Assembly: GCA_028554645.1 (NCBI GenBank)
Contig: JAQOOI010000022.1
Location: 1,674,001 to 1,738,000, forward strand
DNA: 64,000 nt
Source: Omphalotus guepiniiformis
Lineage: Eukaryota; Basidiomycota; Agaricomycetes; Agaricales; Omphalotaceae
Direction of reading: 5' to 3'
A model generated the notes under the pieces. That model saw only the letters and a list, made by a program, of their open reading frames with translations. It ran no database searches and was not told the origin of the DNA. The position numbers and the translations under genes were made by a program. This document shows, in pieces, positions 21,241 to 31,097 of this stretch; within the stretch, counting starts at the first letter, position 1, and the number at the start of each line of letters is the position of its first letter.

Positions 21241-22540
21241 ATGCGTTCTCTCAGTATCACCGCAGTTGGCTCAGACACTGACCGTCTTCATCTCGCCGTT
21301 TCCAATTTGCAGGTCTCTTTAATGGACGCAAAGACTGCTGAAAAGGAATCTAAATCTTTCCTTCCTTCTCTTTCTGATATCTTACGTCCTTATGCTCCAA
21401 ATCTTCTCTCTCTCGTCGTCTGCATCTGCGCGATACCTCTCTTGATCATCTTGTCTCTTTCTGCCGGCTTCTATGTGTGGAAAAATATTGCTGTAAGCTG
21501 GCAGGTACCTTTGTATCTTCAGTATGGGTAAGTGAGTTACAGTTTGTTATGTATGGCCTCATATTCAGCGACCACAGAGACGGCGTACAACCATATGCCC
21601 GAGCTGTGCTTCCGGCACTGGATTCACGTCAACCTTATGATATCATGCTTCAGCTCCAAATTCCAGCAACGCAATCCAATTTTGATCTCGGAAATTTTAT
21701 GACCAGACTTGCGATCATGACATCCAACAACAAAACTATTGCTGCAGTTCGAAGACCAGTGAGTTGTGTTATTTCACCCGATCTCTTTATCAATTCAGAA
21801 GCAAAATCGCAGGCCATCGTCTTGTCTCCCCGATCCACATTTCTCTCAAGAACACCCAATGTTATTAGCGTTGAGGTACCCATGCTGACTTCGTTCGTAC
21901 CCGGTACTACTCAGGCGGAGGCTCAAGTCTACATCGGAAGAGAAGATAGTTGGAAAGGCATTGGGACTGGGAACAAACGGGAACTAAGTGTTGTATCCGC
22001 TACATTAAAAGGCGTCATCGTCCATCAAGGCATACGGTTCGTGTTCCTCGACTCTTTTTTAGATGAACCTGCCTTTCTGAAACCTGGTGTCAGAGGTCTC
22101 GCCACCCGATTCCCGAACGTCTCTCCTCTATTTGCTGCAGCTCTCTTCTACGCCATCCTGTTCTCAATACTGTCTGTCTTCATGTTACCCTCAATTCTTC
22201 ACAAATCGCCGTCGGGTGATCAGAGCGAACGTCCGCAATTTTCAGCCGATAAGTCTGAGGGTGCACTTCCAGTTGAGGATGTGGAACCAGAGTTGAGCTT
22301 GGGGTCAGAAGACGAGGAAATTGAAGTAGCCAAACGTTCCCGACGAAAACGAAGAAAGAATCCGCAGAGGAGCTCTAGTCGAGAATCCGTAAGTTGGTCG
22401 CTAAATACAGGAATCGTATACGCTAATGTCATTTTCAGCAGAGCATACAATCTGAATCTGATTCAATATTGGTATCCTCTGCTGATGAGCCAACGCCACT
22501 CCGACGGCGTCGCTCGCGGCCCTCTAATATGGACTCGTAA
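21241..22540 (+). CDS. SEI1: seipin (lipid-droplet biogenesis protein)
   Basis: Seipin is an ER protein at ER-lipid droplet contacts that controls droplet formation. The N-terminal membrane helix is about LLSLVVCICAIPLLIILSLSA. After a GTAAGT intron the luminal domain begins with VPLYLQYGDHRDGVQPYARA, which is joined across the splice. It continues with PYDIMLQLQIPATQSNFDLG and NFMTRLAIMTSNNKTI, the family's most recognisable blocks. A second helix (FAAALFYAILFSILSVFML) precedes an acidic, then basic cytoplasmic tail (RRKRRKNPQRSS). The last exon follows a GTAAGT intron, ends RRRRSRPSNMDS, and stops with TAA at 22540. The start is uncertain: ATG 21241 adds 27 residues but lies 26 bp from a divergent gene, while ATG 21322 (MDAKTAEKESKSF) is equally acceptable. 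Confidence 0.87.
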
Positions 22541-23092
22541 TGCTTTGCTAGCCCTTTCCTGTACTGTATCTCACCGCCAGATCCATTTAAACAAGTTCTG
22601 ATTATATAAGTGGTGCAACTCTACGGTTGTGATCTCTCTCAGTCTCCACCTTCTCTCTCAGAACTTGGTGCGTATCTACCGCATCGTATTGTCTGCAGCA
22701 CTGACTTGACAGATACGTACCTCTCATTGGCACATGGTGTAAGGTCTTAACCATTGGGGGGTAGCGCTTTCACCAGCCACTCTTCATGCGCCAGAAGCAT
22801 CTAATCTCTTTCTACTTCCTTCTACATACGGGTAGAATGCGCTGCATCGGATGTCCCGCCGTAAGAAGACAAAAGTCAAGTCTACTATATGCCAGGAGCT
22901 CCGAGCTATGGCAGGCTATGGCAGGCCGTGAAAGAGGAAGTGTACCGCCACAAGGCTTCTGATTTGATTTACCATTTCTTGAATTGTGACAGAATCTAGC
23001 TACTAGATCTCCGAGTCGGTTTTAAGAGCCGTGGCCCGGCTAATGAAATAATGCTTGCCCTTGCACTTCTACCATAACATCGCACATAGGGA
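22541..23092. other. intergenic region with tandem 10-mer
   Basis: This 0.55-kb stretch holds the seipin 3' UTR and the SDR promoter. A perfect tandem duplication of GCTATGGCAG occupies 22905-22914 and 22915-22924. I see no gene-length open frame and no RNA gene. Confidence 0.5.
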
Positions 23093-24249
23093 ATGACCTC
23101 TTTCTCAGTTCAAAACCTCTTCCATGTCGGAGGCAAAGTCGTATTGGTCACAGGAGGAAGTCGCGGACTTGGGAAGATGGTATGATCTTTGTCTTTTTGT
23201 ACTGTCTCCGAGTCTGTGACGCTAGTTGAAGATTTCTACTGGTTTTATCAAAAACGGTGCAAAGGTAGGCCGCTGAGTGATTTCAGTGTTTACTTGACGG
23301 CATATATCTGCCAACAGGTGTATATCACTTCACGCTCTGGAGAAGAGTGCAATGCTACTGCCTCCGAGTTGACAGCTCTTGGACCTGGGACGTGCATCGC
23401 TATTCCTGCTGATCTCCAGAGGTACGAAGAGGTGGAACGTCTAGTCACAGAGATTTCTTCGCGAGAGAAAGCTCTTCATGTGGTCAGTTGGCCCTTGTTC
23501 TTCTTTCGTCATTACATTCAACGTCGACCCTTCTCGCAGTTAGTCAATAATGCTGGTGCCGTTTGGGTAGATGGTGTGGACGACTATCCGGTATGTCCTA
23601 GCGAGAATCATACGCGATACATCATAACCTCTATTGCTAGGATGCTGCTTTCTCGAAAGTCCTGACCCTGAACTTGCAAAGAGTGTTTTCCCTGACACAG
23701 AAGCTGTTACCACTTCTTAGAGCAGCAGCAGTCAAGTCGGATGACGGCGAGTCGTATGTCGACCCTGCTCGCATCATCAATGTAGGTTCCCAGAGTTTTT
23801 GTCTCTCTCAAACACCTCACGCTAATTGCCCTTATTAAAGATTGGGTCCGTCGAAGGGCTGAGTGTCTTTATACATGAATCATATGCATACTCGGCCTCA
23901 AAAGCCGGTCTTCATCATTTAAGCAGGCATCTTGCCGGAAAATTAGGACCGGAAGGTATCGCTTCAAACACGATAGCTTGTGGGCTATTTGCGAGCAAAA
24001 GTATATGTCCCTTTATTCGTCCTTCAAGCCTGGCTGCTAATACTCGCCCCTTCTACAGTGACTGCTGCTGTTTTTGCCAACGGTGGAGGCAAAGGCATTT
24101 TGTCAAATGTCCCGTTGCGCCGAGCAGGGAAACCAGAGGACATCGCAGGAACGGCGGTGTTCTTGGCAAGCCCCGCAGGTGCATACATCACTGGTGCCAC
24201 GATTAGTCTGGACGGGGGAATGCCAGTTGCAATGCCATCAAAGCTTTAG
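23093..24249 (+). CDS. short-chain dehydrogenase/reductase (SDR), RhlG/FabG-like
   Basis: This is a classical NAD(P)-dependent SDR of about 300 residues. The cofactor loop is [14 protein letters not shown], an intron follows, then [18 protein letters not shown]. The VNNAGAVW motif and the catalytic Ser-Tyr-Lys are present: [12 protein letters not shown], then [20 protein letters not shown] with Y-x3-K. The closing segment [20 protein letters not shown] and [17 protein letters not shown] matches the family end. Six or so introns are inferred; one joins FASK with [11 protein letters not shown]. The closest family I can name is the 3-oxoacyl-ACP-reductase-like (RhlG) group, but the substrate cannot be read from the sequence. 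It is convergent with the glutaredoxin-like gene, 96 bp between ends. Confidence 0.85.
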
Positions 24250-24345
24250 AGATTGACGTTTACTTAGTGTAGATGTACCAGATGGTGCAGAGACGAGAAT
24301 CCTTTCGTTATCATTGCATTACACACAACATGTATGTATCGAGAT

Positions 24346-25278
24346 TTAATTCAGCTTAGTTTGCTCTGAAGTTTGAGGCACTTCCTCGGGAGGTGAACTT
24401 TCCGATGTCGTCTTTGTATCTTGCACATCCTTCTTTGATTCTTCGGCCTTCTCTGTCTCCTTAGCCTCCTTCTGCACTGCTGCTTTCGCTTGCGGTTTAT
24501 CGCCCTCCGCCTTCTCAGCGGAGTTCCCCGCCAGGCCCTTCACCAAATCACCAGCATCGTCTCCATCTAGCCCCAGCTCAGCCACAAGGTCCAGCAGTTC
24601 CGCTTCTGTCACTCTTACACCCTGCAGCCCATACCCAGACAATTCTGTGCTTACATCAAACTCGTCGTCGCGTTTGTTAACTGGAGTTGGTTTCTTTCCG
24701 TCTTTTGAACGAGATGGCGTGGCGAGGATTTTGGATTTCAGATGATCAGGTGTCATCTGAAGGGGAAGCATTGCTCCAGGGACACCTATAGGCTGAACAG
24801 GAGGGGCGGAGATCTGTTCCAATTCATCATCCCAAGACTCCTTTAAGCGTAAGAATCGATCAAGCTCATCGAATTCGACAGCTTCTTCACTGTAATAGTT
24901 TAGTGTAATTCGACCCGTCGTCCTAGAAGTCCACCTACAAGTCGGTGAAAGTCCCAGGAAACTTGCCGCCCACAAGTATTCCAGGTAATTGTTGCTTGTC
25001 TGGACTTTAATTTATACGCCTTGTACTTTGCAAGCATCAAGGCCGCACTAACCTAGCGGTGCTTTCCGTTTCCAGAGTCGTTTAGCACTTTCGTCCGATG
25101 CCAGATCATACGATGTGAACGGTATCTTCTTGACCTGCAAGATACGCATCAAATACTCTAATACAGTCAAATATTTGAAAGTGATGCACATACAGTGAGC
25201 CAGCCACTTACCTTGGCGCTGCCTAAGAGCAGGTTGAGAGGCAATGGTAGTCAAAAAGATTTGAATGGGAGGAGACAT
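24346..25278 (-). CDS. glutaredoxin-like (SH3BGR family) protein with long charged tail
   Basis: The first 90 or so residues have the thioredoxin-like fold of the SH3BGR/glutaredoxin-related family. They include MSPPIQIFLTTIASQPALRQ, LMRILQVKKIPFTSYDLASD, ESAKRLWKRKAP and, after an intron, a block ending LPGILVGGKFPGTFTDF that resembles the cis-proline region. The N-terminal strand has no CxxC, so it is probably not a redox enzyme. The rest is a hydrophilic extension: a linker with VPGAMLPLQMTPDHLKSKIL, a conserved-looking helix TEAELLDLVAELGLDGDDAG, and a lysine/glutamate-rich tail. The start at 25278 is supported by frame and the following GTAAGT donor. It shares a 92-bp divergent promoter with the LMW phosphatase gene. 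Confidence 0.75.
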
Positions 25279-25370
25279 GTGGGGAAGATGAAGAAAAGAA
25301 GTAACTTCGCAATCTGCAACATATATTCGTTCCTTGATCCCAACGCCACTAACACTCCTTGATCTCAATT

Positions 25371-26090
25371 ATGACTGTCTCTAATCTCAAAGTTCTAGTC
25401 GTATGTTTAGGCATGGGCGTTCGTTTTTTTCATCTGCGACGATCTTCCAACAATTTCGATTCGATGTAGGGAATATTTGCCGTTCTCCGATGGGTGAAGC
25501 CGTGTTGAGAGACGTCGCTCAGAAACGAGGAATAGATATTGAGGTCGATAGTTGTGGGACTGCGGGGTACCACGTTGGCGAGGATCCCGACGACAGGTAA
25601 ACCAGTTCAGGTTGGTGATTCCTGGCTATTATTGCTCAATCCACCTCTTCTAGAACAATCGCTACATGCAAAAAGGTGTTTACTACGCTCACTACGCCAC
25701 CGTTTTTGTTGCCAATTACGCTCTGGGCAGCATAAGATACCCATATCCCATTCCGCTCGCCAGATCAGTACTTCCGACTTCACCAAGTTCACTCACATTC
25801 TGGCATCAGACGAGAGCAACCTTCGAAATCTTGAGCGTGTCAAACCTCGCAATACCACGGCAGAAGTGCGTCTCTGGGGATCGTACCTCGATAATGAGCC
25901 CATTGGTGACCCATACTATGGTGGCATGGTGAGTGCTGACTGCCACGTTTGGGTTATTTGGCAGTAGCTAATCTGTCAATCTTTTTGCATGAACGGCTTT
26001 GAGAAGGTATACCAACAATGTAACGCCTTGTCTAATGCTTTTCTAGACTCTGTGTTGAGCAAAGCAGACACCGAAAGTTCAAACTCGTAG
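25371..26090 (+). CDS. LTP1: low-molecular-weight protein tyrosine phosphatase
   Basis: This cytosolic phosphatase dephosphorylates phosphotyrosine through a cysteine phosphointermediate. The assembled N-terminus is MTVSNLKVLVVCLGNICRSP, containing the P-loop C-x5-R. The loop is split by an intron at 25411-25469 that only works with a GC donor. Further exons give MGEAVLRDVAQKRGIDIEVD, GTAGYHVGEDPDDRTIATCK, HKIPISHSARQISTSDFTKF and THILASDESNLRNLE. The general-acid loop comes from GSYLDNEPIGDPYYGGM, with DP-Y-Y as expected. The last exon joins as LICQSFCMNGFEKVYQQCNA; about eight extra residues precede NGFEKVYQQC unless an unusual acceptor is used. The stop is TAG at 26090. Family assignment is secure; the last intron boundary is less certain. 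Confidence 0.88.
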
Positions 26091-26198
26091 ATACTGCAAT
26101 AGATTTATTCTACTTTCGCTCGTTCCAACTTCCTTACTATTTCTTATCAATGATACAGCCGAGTACGATATCCGTGCAGGTGTACTTTGACGTTTATC

Positions 26199-28727
26199 TC
26201 ACGAGAACGTAGGCATTGCTGAGTGAGCGCGAGTACCCACTGCATCCTCTGCTCTCCATAAGCTCGTGGTGGTCTAAATGCCGTTAGCAGATACCTTTTG
26301 AGGACCTGTTTCTAACTGACCTTGTTTTGAGTGTAGAAGTTGATCCCGCTACTTCATTCATCAGTTGCATATCCGTAAATAAATCATGACCATTGCGCAC
26401 CTTTTGCCGTAGAACCCTATGTCCCCTAGAACGCTCCCCTAATACAGTACGGGGATGTCAGACAGACTCAGCAGTTGATTGCATTAGGTTTCACAGACCT
26501 TGTTTCCACTCCAAGCGAACATGGGCAGCGGAACTGGAATCGGAACATTGATTCCTATCTGTCCTACGTTGACCTCTGCCTCAAACTTGCGAGCCGTGGC
26601 ACCAGATTGGGTAAATATCGCAGCGCCATTGCCATACTTGTTAGTATTTATTATTTCGAGAGCATCATCCAAGGTGTCCGCTTTGATGATGACCAGTGCG
26701 GGGCCAAAAATCTCTTCCCTATACATATAAAATCAGGACTAGATTCCTGATGTTGCGCGACTTGACGCACTTGTAACATTTCATTGACGTGTCGGCTTCG
26801 ATAATTGTAGGACCGACGAAATTCCCGTCTGGATATCCGGGAACTGTGATGTGTCGACCGTCAAGGTGAAGTTTGCCACCTTCAGTCTCTGCGGAGGAAA
26901 TTAAACTGATAATGCGTGACTTGGCTGCTGGAGAGATGACGGGGCCTCTGTTCAATTTATGAGACGAGAGTTGATGCACAAATTTTGGGAACAAACAAAT
27001 CAGCGCCAGTTTCAAACCCGCCATTTACTTGTAACTTGCTGGCTCGTTGCACGAGATCAGGCAACCAGGACTGGGCCTCGCCAACAAGGATAGCTAAGAT
27101 TAGAGCAAGAATAAGTCCAAATGTGCAAATTTAGTCTAAGAACGAACCAACTGATATAGCCATGCACCGCTGGCCTGCAGCTGGACGAACAGAAGGTTAG
27201 TTGGTAATAAGTAGCTAAATTATTCGATGATCGCACCTCCAAACGCAGCGCCGACAATGGAATTGAGTGCCAAATTTTTGTTGGCTGGCAATCGCATATT
27301 ACATAAAGGAAAGAACTCGATAAAAACTGATCTCGAACACACCATCAGGTATAATCACAGCATGGTTCTTGGCACCCAAATTTGCCTGTCGAGAAAGATC
27401 AAGAGGATATTACCAATGGAGTGAGGTATCTTGCCTGAACTCGCTTCCCGTTTTGTGTACCTCTGAAATGACAGTTGGCAGGAAAAACGATACGAAGGCA
27501 AGTCCAAGACCAACCTGTTGTAAATGTGCTTTCCTGCTCTATCGCCTCCCACAAAACTGATTGCTTTGACAGCAGGGTCATCACAGATAGCGTTTACTGT
27601 TGGGATACCTCCGTGGACGATGTTCACGACGCCGGGAGGAAGACCTAGATGAAACTTTGGTGATAACAAGTCTTGGCTCAGATTTGACGCTCAACACAAA
27701 CCAGCTCGCTGACACAATTCTGCGATGATCATAGCCGCGCCGGGATCCCGCTCAGAGGGTTTGAGAATGAGCGTATTCCCAGTCACGGCAGCCATGGGAA
27801 TGGTCCATAGAGGGATCATTCTAGAAACAAGGTGAGACCCTAACGATGCTCCATCTCAATGTGTACATACGCTGGGAAATTGAATGGTGCGATACTAGCG
27901 CAAACACCTAGAGGTACTTTTCTAACCTCAGTATCCATGTCCTTGCTGACTGAATAGAATATCAATGAAACAGCAGAGAGCTAGAGATAGGAACAAGTAA
28001 CCTTCAATTTTGTCCCCTAAGAGTGTGGAAGTAACACCAATGGCCGCTTCCACAACTTGAAGTCCTATAAACCAAGTTTACATGACATACTTCGCACCGC
28101 TCTGCGAGAGACATACCTCGCAGTAAATCGCCATGGGCATCTGCAAATATTTCTAAGTCCATGGTATCTCATATAGTAGAGTGTAGAAGAGACCTGGAAG
28201 GGTTTTCCCCTGCTCCAGTACAATACTATTGGCAATGGCATCTGCATTCTTGCGGAGCAGATGTTGCAACCTTGACAGTTATTCAGGATACGAACAACAG
28301 ACAAACATGGAGATTGCAGGCGTACTCTATTGCAAAGCGTTGGCGTCCAAGAACGCTGGTACGGCTCCAAGTCTTGTATGCTTGCGACGCAGCATCGACG
28401 GCCTGTTTGAATTCAGCGTCCGTCGTCTGTGGAACTTTGGAGAGCAAAGTTTGGGTAGACTATGGACCATCTCAGTGGATTATTTTTGACAGAGAGATAG
28501 GCATTCACTGGGTCAAGAATTTCAATCCACTCCGAAGAGCTACTCTCAATGAATTCTCCTCCAATGAAGTTCTTGGTAGTCCCTCCAGTCGCGCTGGTGC
28601 CTTTCCATTCGTTTGACAGTTGCTCCGCCTTTGAGCGAGCAGATGTGCTTAATGCAGAGAGGGTGGTCGAAGTTGAGAATGTACGATGGTGCAGATGGCT
28701 GACACGGGCGACGCGAAACAGAGACAT
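26199..28727 (-). CDS. methylmalonate-semialdehyde dehydrogenase (CoA-acylating), mitochondrial
   Basis: This mitochondrial ALDH6-type enzyme oxidises methylmalonate or malonate semialdehyde to propionyl- or acetyl-CoA in valine and pyrimidine catabolism. The N-terminus [20 protein letters not shown] is a likely transit peptide, followed by [20 protein letters not shown]. The nucleotide-binding segment reads [16 protein letters not shown], and the catalytic cysteine is in [11 protein letters not shown] (about 27165). Later blocks are [36 protein letters not shown] and [17 protein letters not shown]. An apparent stop after GNKVCET is intronic: three small terminal exons at 26401-26438, 26321-26348 and 26199-26273 restore [22 protein letters not shown] and [13 protein letters not shown]. 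About a dozen introns in all. It is convergent with the phosphatase gene (108 bp) and divergent from the Myb-like gene. Confidence 0.9.
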
Positions 28728-28899
28728 GAGTGTTTGAGTTAAAGTGTATGTAACTCGAAATGCGGGGTTGAAGCATTGCCGGTCCGGCAACCCGGTTTAT
28801 GCGTCGTGATCACGTGATATCATCCGACTTCTCGTTTCGACCAACGACACTGTGACTGACAGCTTGGTATTTCTCCTACGCCGACACAGGGGAACCGCG
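28728..28899. promoter_or_regulatory. divergent promoter with ATCACGTGAT palindrome
   Basis: This 172-bp gap separates the MMSDH and Myb-like starts. A perfect 10-bp palindrome, ATCACGTGAT at 28809-28818, contains the CACGTG E-box and could serve either gene. A shorter relative, TCACGTGA, occurs at 14660-14667. Confidence 0.5.
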
Positions 28900-30822
28900 A
28901 TGGACGGCTATCAGTCGTATCAAAAGGACACAGAGCACATACAAGACGGCGTTAATGGCTTCAAAAATAATGTTGCCTCCACAAGCTCGAATTCTTATCC
29001 TGATTTCACCGCGCAGCATAATACCTTCGCGAGCGGTTCTCAGTCGCGGCATCCTATGAATCTAGATCAGTGGCCTACCATGCCTCCTCACAACTCTCTT
29101 CCTCAGTATCAGCATCCTCAGCACCCCAATCAGTGGAGTGGCCAAATGCAGCAGCCCTTCCCTAATGCCATGAATGGTATGAACCACCTAATAAATGGCA
29201 TGCCAAACATGAACATGAACATGAACATCCCTGCTTTCAATATGACCATGTTTCCTCAGGTGCTCCAGGATGCTTTAGCTCTGTCGGCTCCAGTAGTTCC
29301 TGCTGACGAACGGCTGCTCGTCAGCACGCTGGTTGAAGCTCGGTCGCAAAAAGAGAACTATAAAAACGCACTTAACGGTCTGCATGGAGTAAGCAATCTC
29401 TTGCGCACTTTTTTGATGCGTCTTCTTACGATTTTGATAGAGAAACGGTCATTCTGCAAGTCTGTGGAAAGACTATTATCTAGAGCACCGTGACCGTCTT
29501 GATACACATGTGTCTCAGGCGCTCAAAGCTAGAGGGATCGAGGAGCCGGTACTTGCTCTCAAAGCGGTCAAAAAACCCACGATAGACGCGTTCAAACCCG
29601 AGGCGTCTTCCCCTGCTGCTTCCCCCGTGCCCCGAAAACCCAAGAAAGCTTCCTCAAAAGCTTCTAAAGCTTCCACACCGTCTCTTCCGATATCAAAGAC
29701 TACTGAACGAAAACGTAGCACAATCAACAGTCTTACCGTACATACACCGTCCTTCAATAAGCAGCTCCCTCCTCCAAATTCCGAAATCAAAATACCTGAT
29801 CCGCCATCACGTTCTCCCAGCCCTCCTACTAAAGTTGTTCCTCATAGCGGGAGAGGCAACAGATTCACGGACGAGGACAAGGCCTATTTCATCAAATTTT
29901 TGCTTTGGCGCTTGAAGCATGACGCGAGTTTAACGCGTAACGATCTGTGCGATCAGTTGGCAGAAAAGGTGATTCAGTGTACAAAGGTTCTATATTCCTG
30001 TGTTCACGTGTTTAGGCCCCGCATCACACCAGCCAGTCATGGTATTCGTATTGGTCGAATAATCATGATTTACCAGACAAGATACTTGCAGCAGCACACG
30101 GCGAAGAGTCGGAAGAAGAATCGGAGGACGAGAGCGAGGATTCAGGGTCCGAAGAAGAGCATATTGTCAATCGCCGTCGTTCAAAATATAAGGAGTCTAG
30201 CTCTGAGGACGAGAGTGAGGGTGAGGATGCTGACGCTGACGCTGATAGCCATCACGCGTCCGATGAAGAAACTAACAACATAAAAATGACTATGTTTGAT
30301 GAACGTGCTATGGGTTCCTCAGGGGAACAATTCACCGATGCCGATATGGCTATAATGGCTCGCTATGTAGCGAGCTTTCCGGATTTCGCAGCAGCTACGT
30401 TCGCACAAAAATGGGTACCGTGGGGAGAACGCGTAAGTTTGTATCTATCTCATGTGAATATGTCGCTAATGTAGCGCCAGTATCCCCAACGATCAGCAAA
30501 ATCGTGGGCAGAACACTACAGACGAAATGAGCGAAGTACTAGATTTTGTCCTTATACTTATCTGGCCCTTTTGTAACACTGATTATGTTCTTTAGATGTC
30601 AATTCTCTTGCCAGAAGAATCAAGAAGGCTGGGCTCGCGCAAGGTCTTGTCAAGAAGGAGCCATCGAGCACACCGCAACCAGATCGTTCAAACTCTGTCC
30701 GCCTTCAGTCATCTTTGAGCGATGTTAGCGGGCCGCCAAAGGCAAAGCGCAAGTTTGTCGCCGACGATGAGAACGATGCCGGAAATCGCAGCAAGGTTGG
30801 GAGGGTGGATAACATGCCTTGA
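28900..30822 (+). CDS. Myb/SANT-like nuclear protein with two Myb-type segments
   Basis: The protein of about 560 residues starts MDGYQSYQKDTEHIQDG. The N-terminal third is Gln/Pro/Asn/Met-rich (MPNMNMNMNIPAFNMTMFPQ). A Ser/Pro/Lys-rich linker precedes a Rap1-type Myb-like domain, GRGNRFTDEDKAYFIKFLLW, RLKHDASLTRNDLCDQLAEK, which continues after an intron as APHHTSQSWYSYWSNNHDLP. A long acidic stretch (SEEESEDESEDSGSEEEHIV) separates it from a second, weaker Myb-like segment. That segment has FTDADMAIMARYVASFPDFA and KWVPWGERYPQRSAKSWAEH with conserved aromatics. The end carries basic KAKRKF. The architecture suggests a chromatin or DNA-binding regulator; whether it binds telomeric DNA as Rap1/TRF proteins do cannot be read. 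The start at 28900 follows the first in-frame ATG. Confidence 0.72.
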
Positions 30823-31012
30823 ACAACCTTGCTACCTGCATGTTCTGACGTCGCGCTCAGTTGTCGGCCGATGTTGGTCTTACACGGATTTTGCCACTGT
30901 TCTCCTAGCTAAGGGGATGGTCGTATATATTGTATTGATCCGTAATCTATAGCATTTAAGAAATATATAAGTATCTCAGTAGTCTCAATCGTGCGGATGA
31001 CACAGTATAGGC

Positions 31013-31048
31013 CACGTGGGTGAATCGATAAAGAGGGTCCTTATATAT
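31013..31048 (+). promoter_or_regulatory. CACGTG and TATA-like element upstream of GDI1
   Basis: CACGTG lies at 31013-31018 and TATATAT at 31042-31048, about 50 bp before the GDI1 ATG. They are visible motifs whose use is inferred. Confidence 0.4.
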
Positions 31049-31097
31049 GTCTTAGCGGTAACCAACCCTGACCAGGACTACGACTACAACGAACACC

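Noticed and set aside
25401..25410. Canonical GTATGT donor as the first intron of the phosphatase gene
   Set aside because: Using it removes the catalytic cysteine and shifts the frame; the GC donor ten bases later restores the conserved P-loop.
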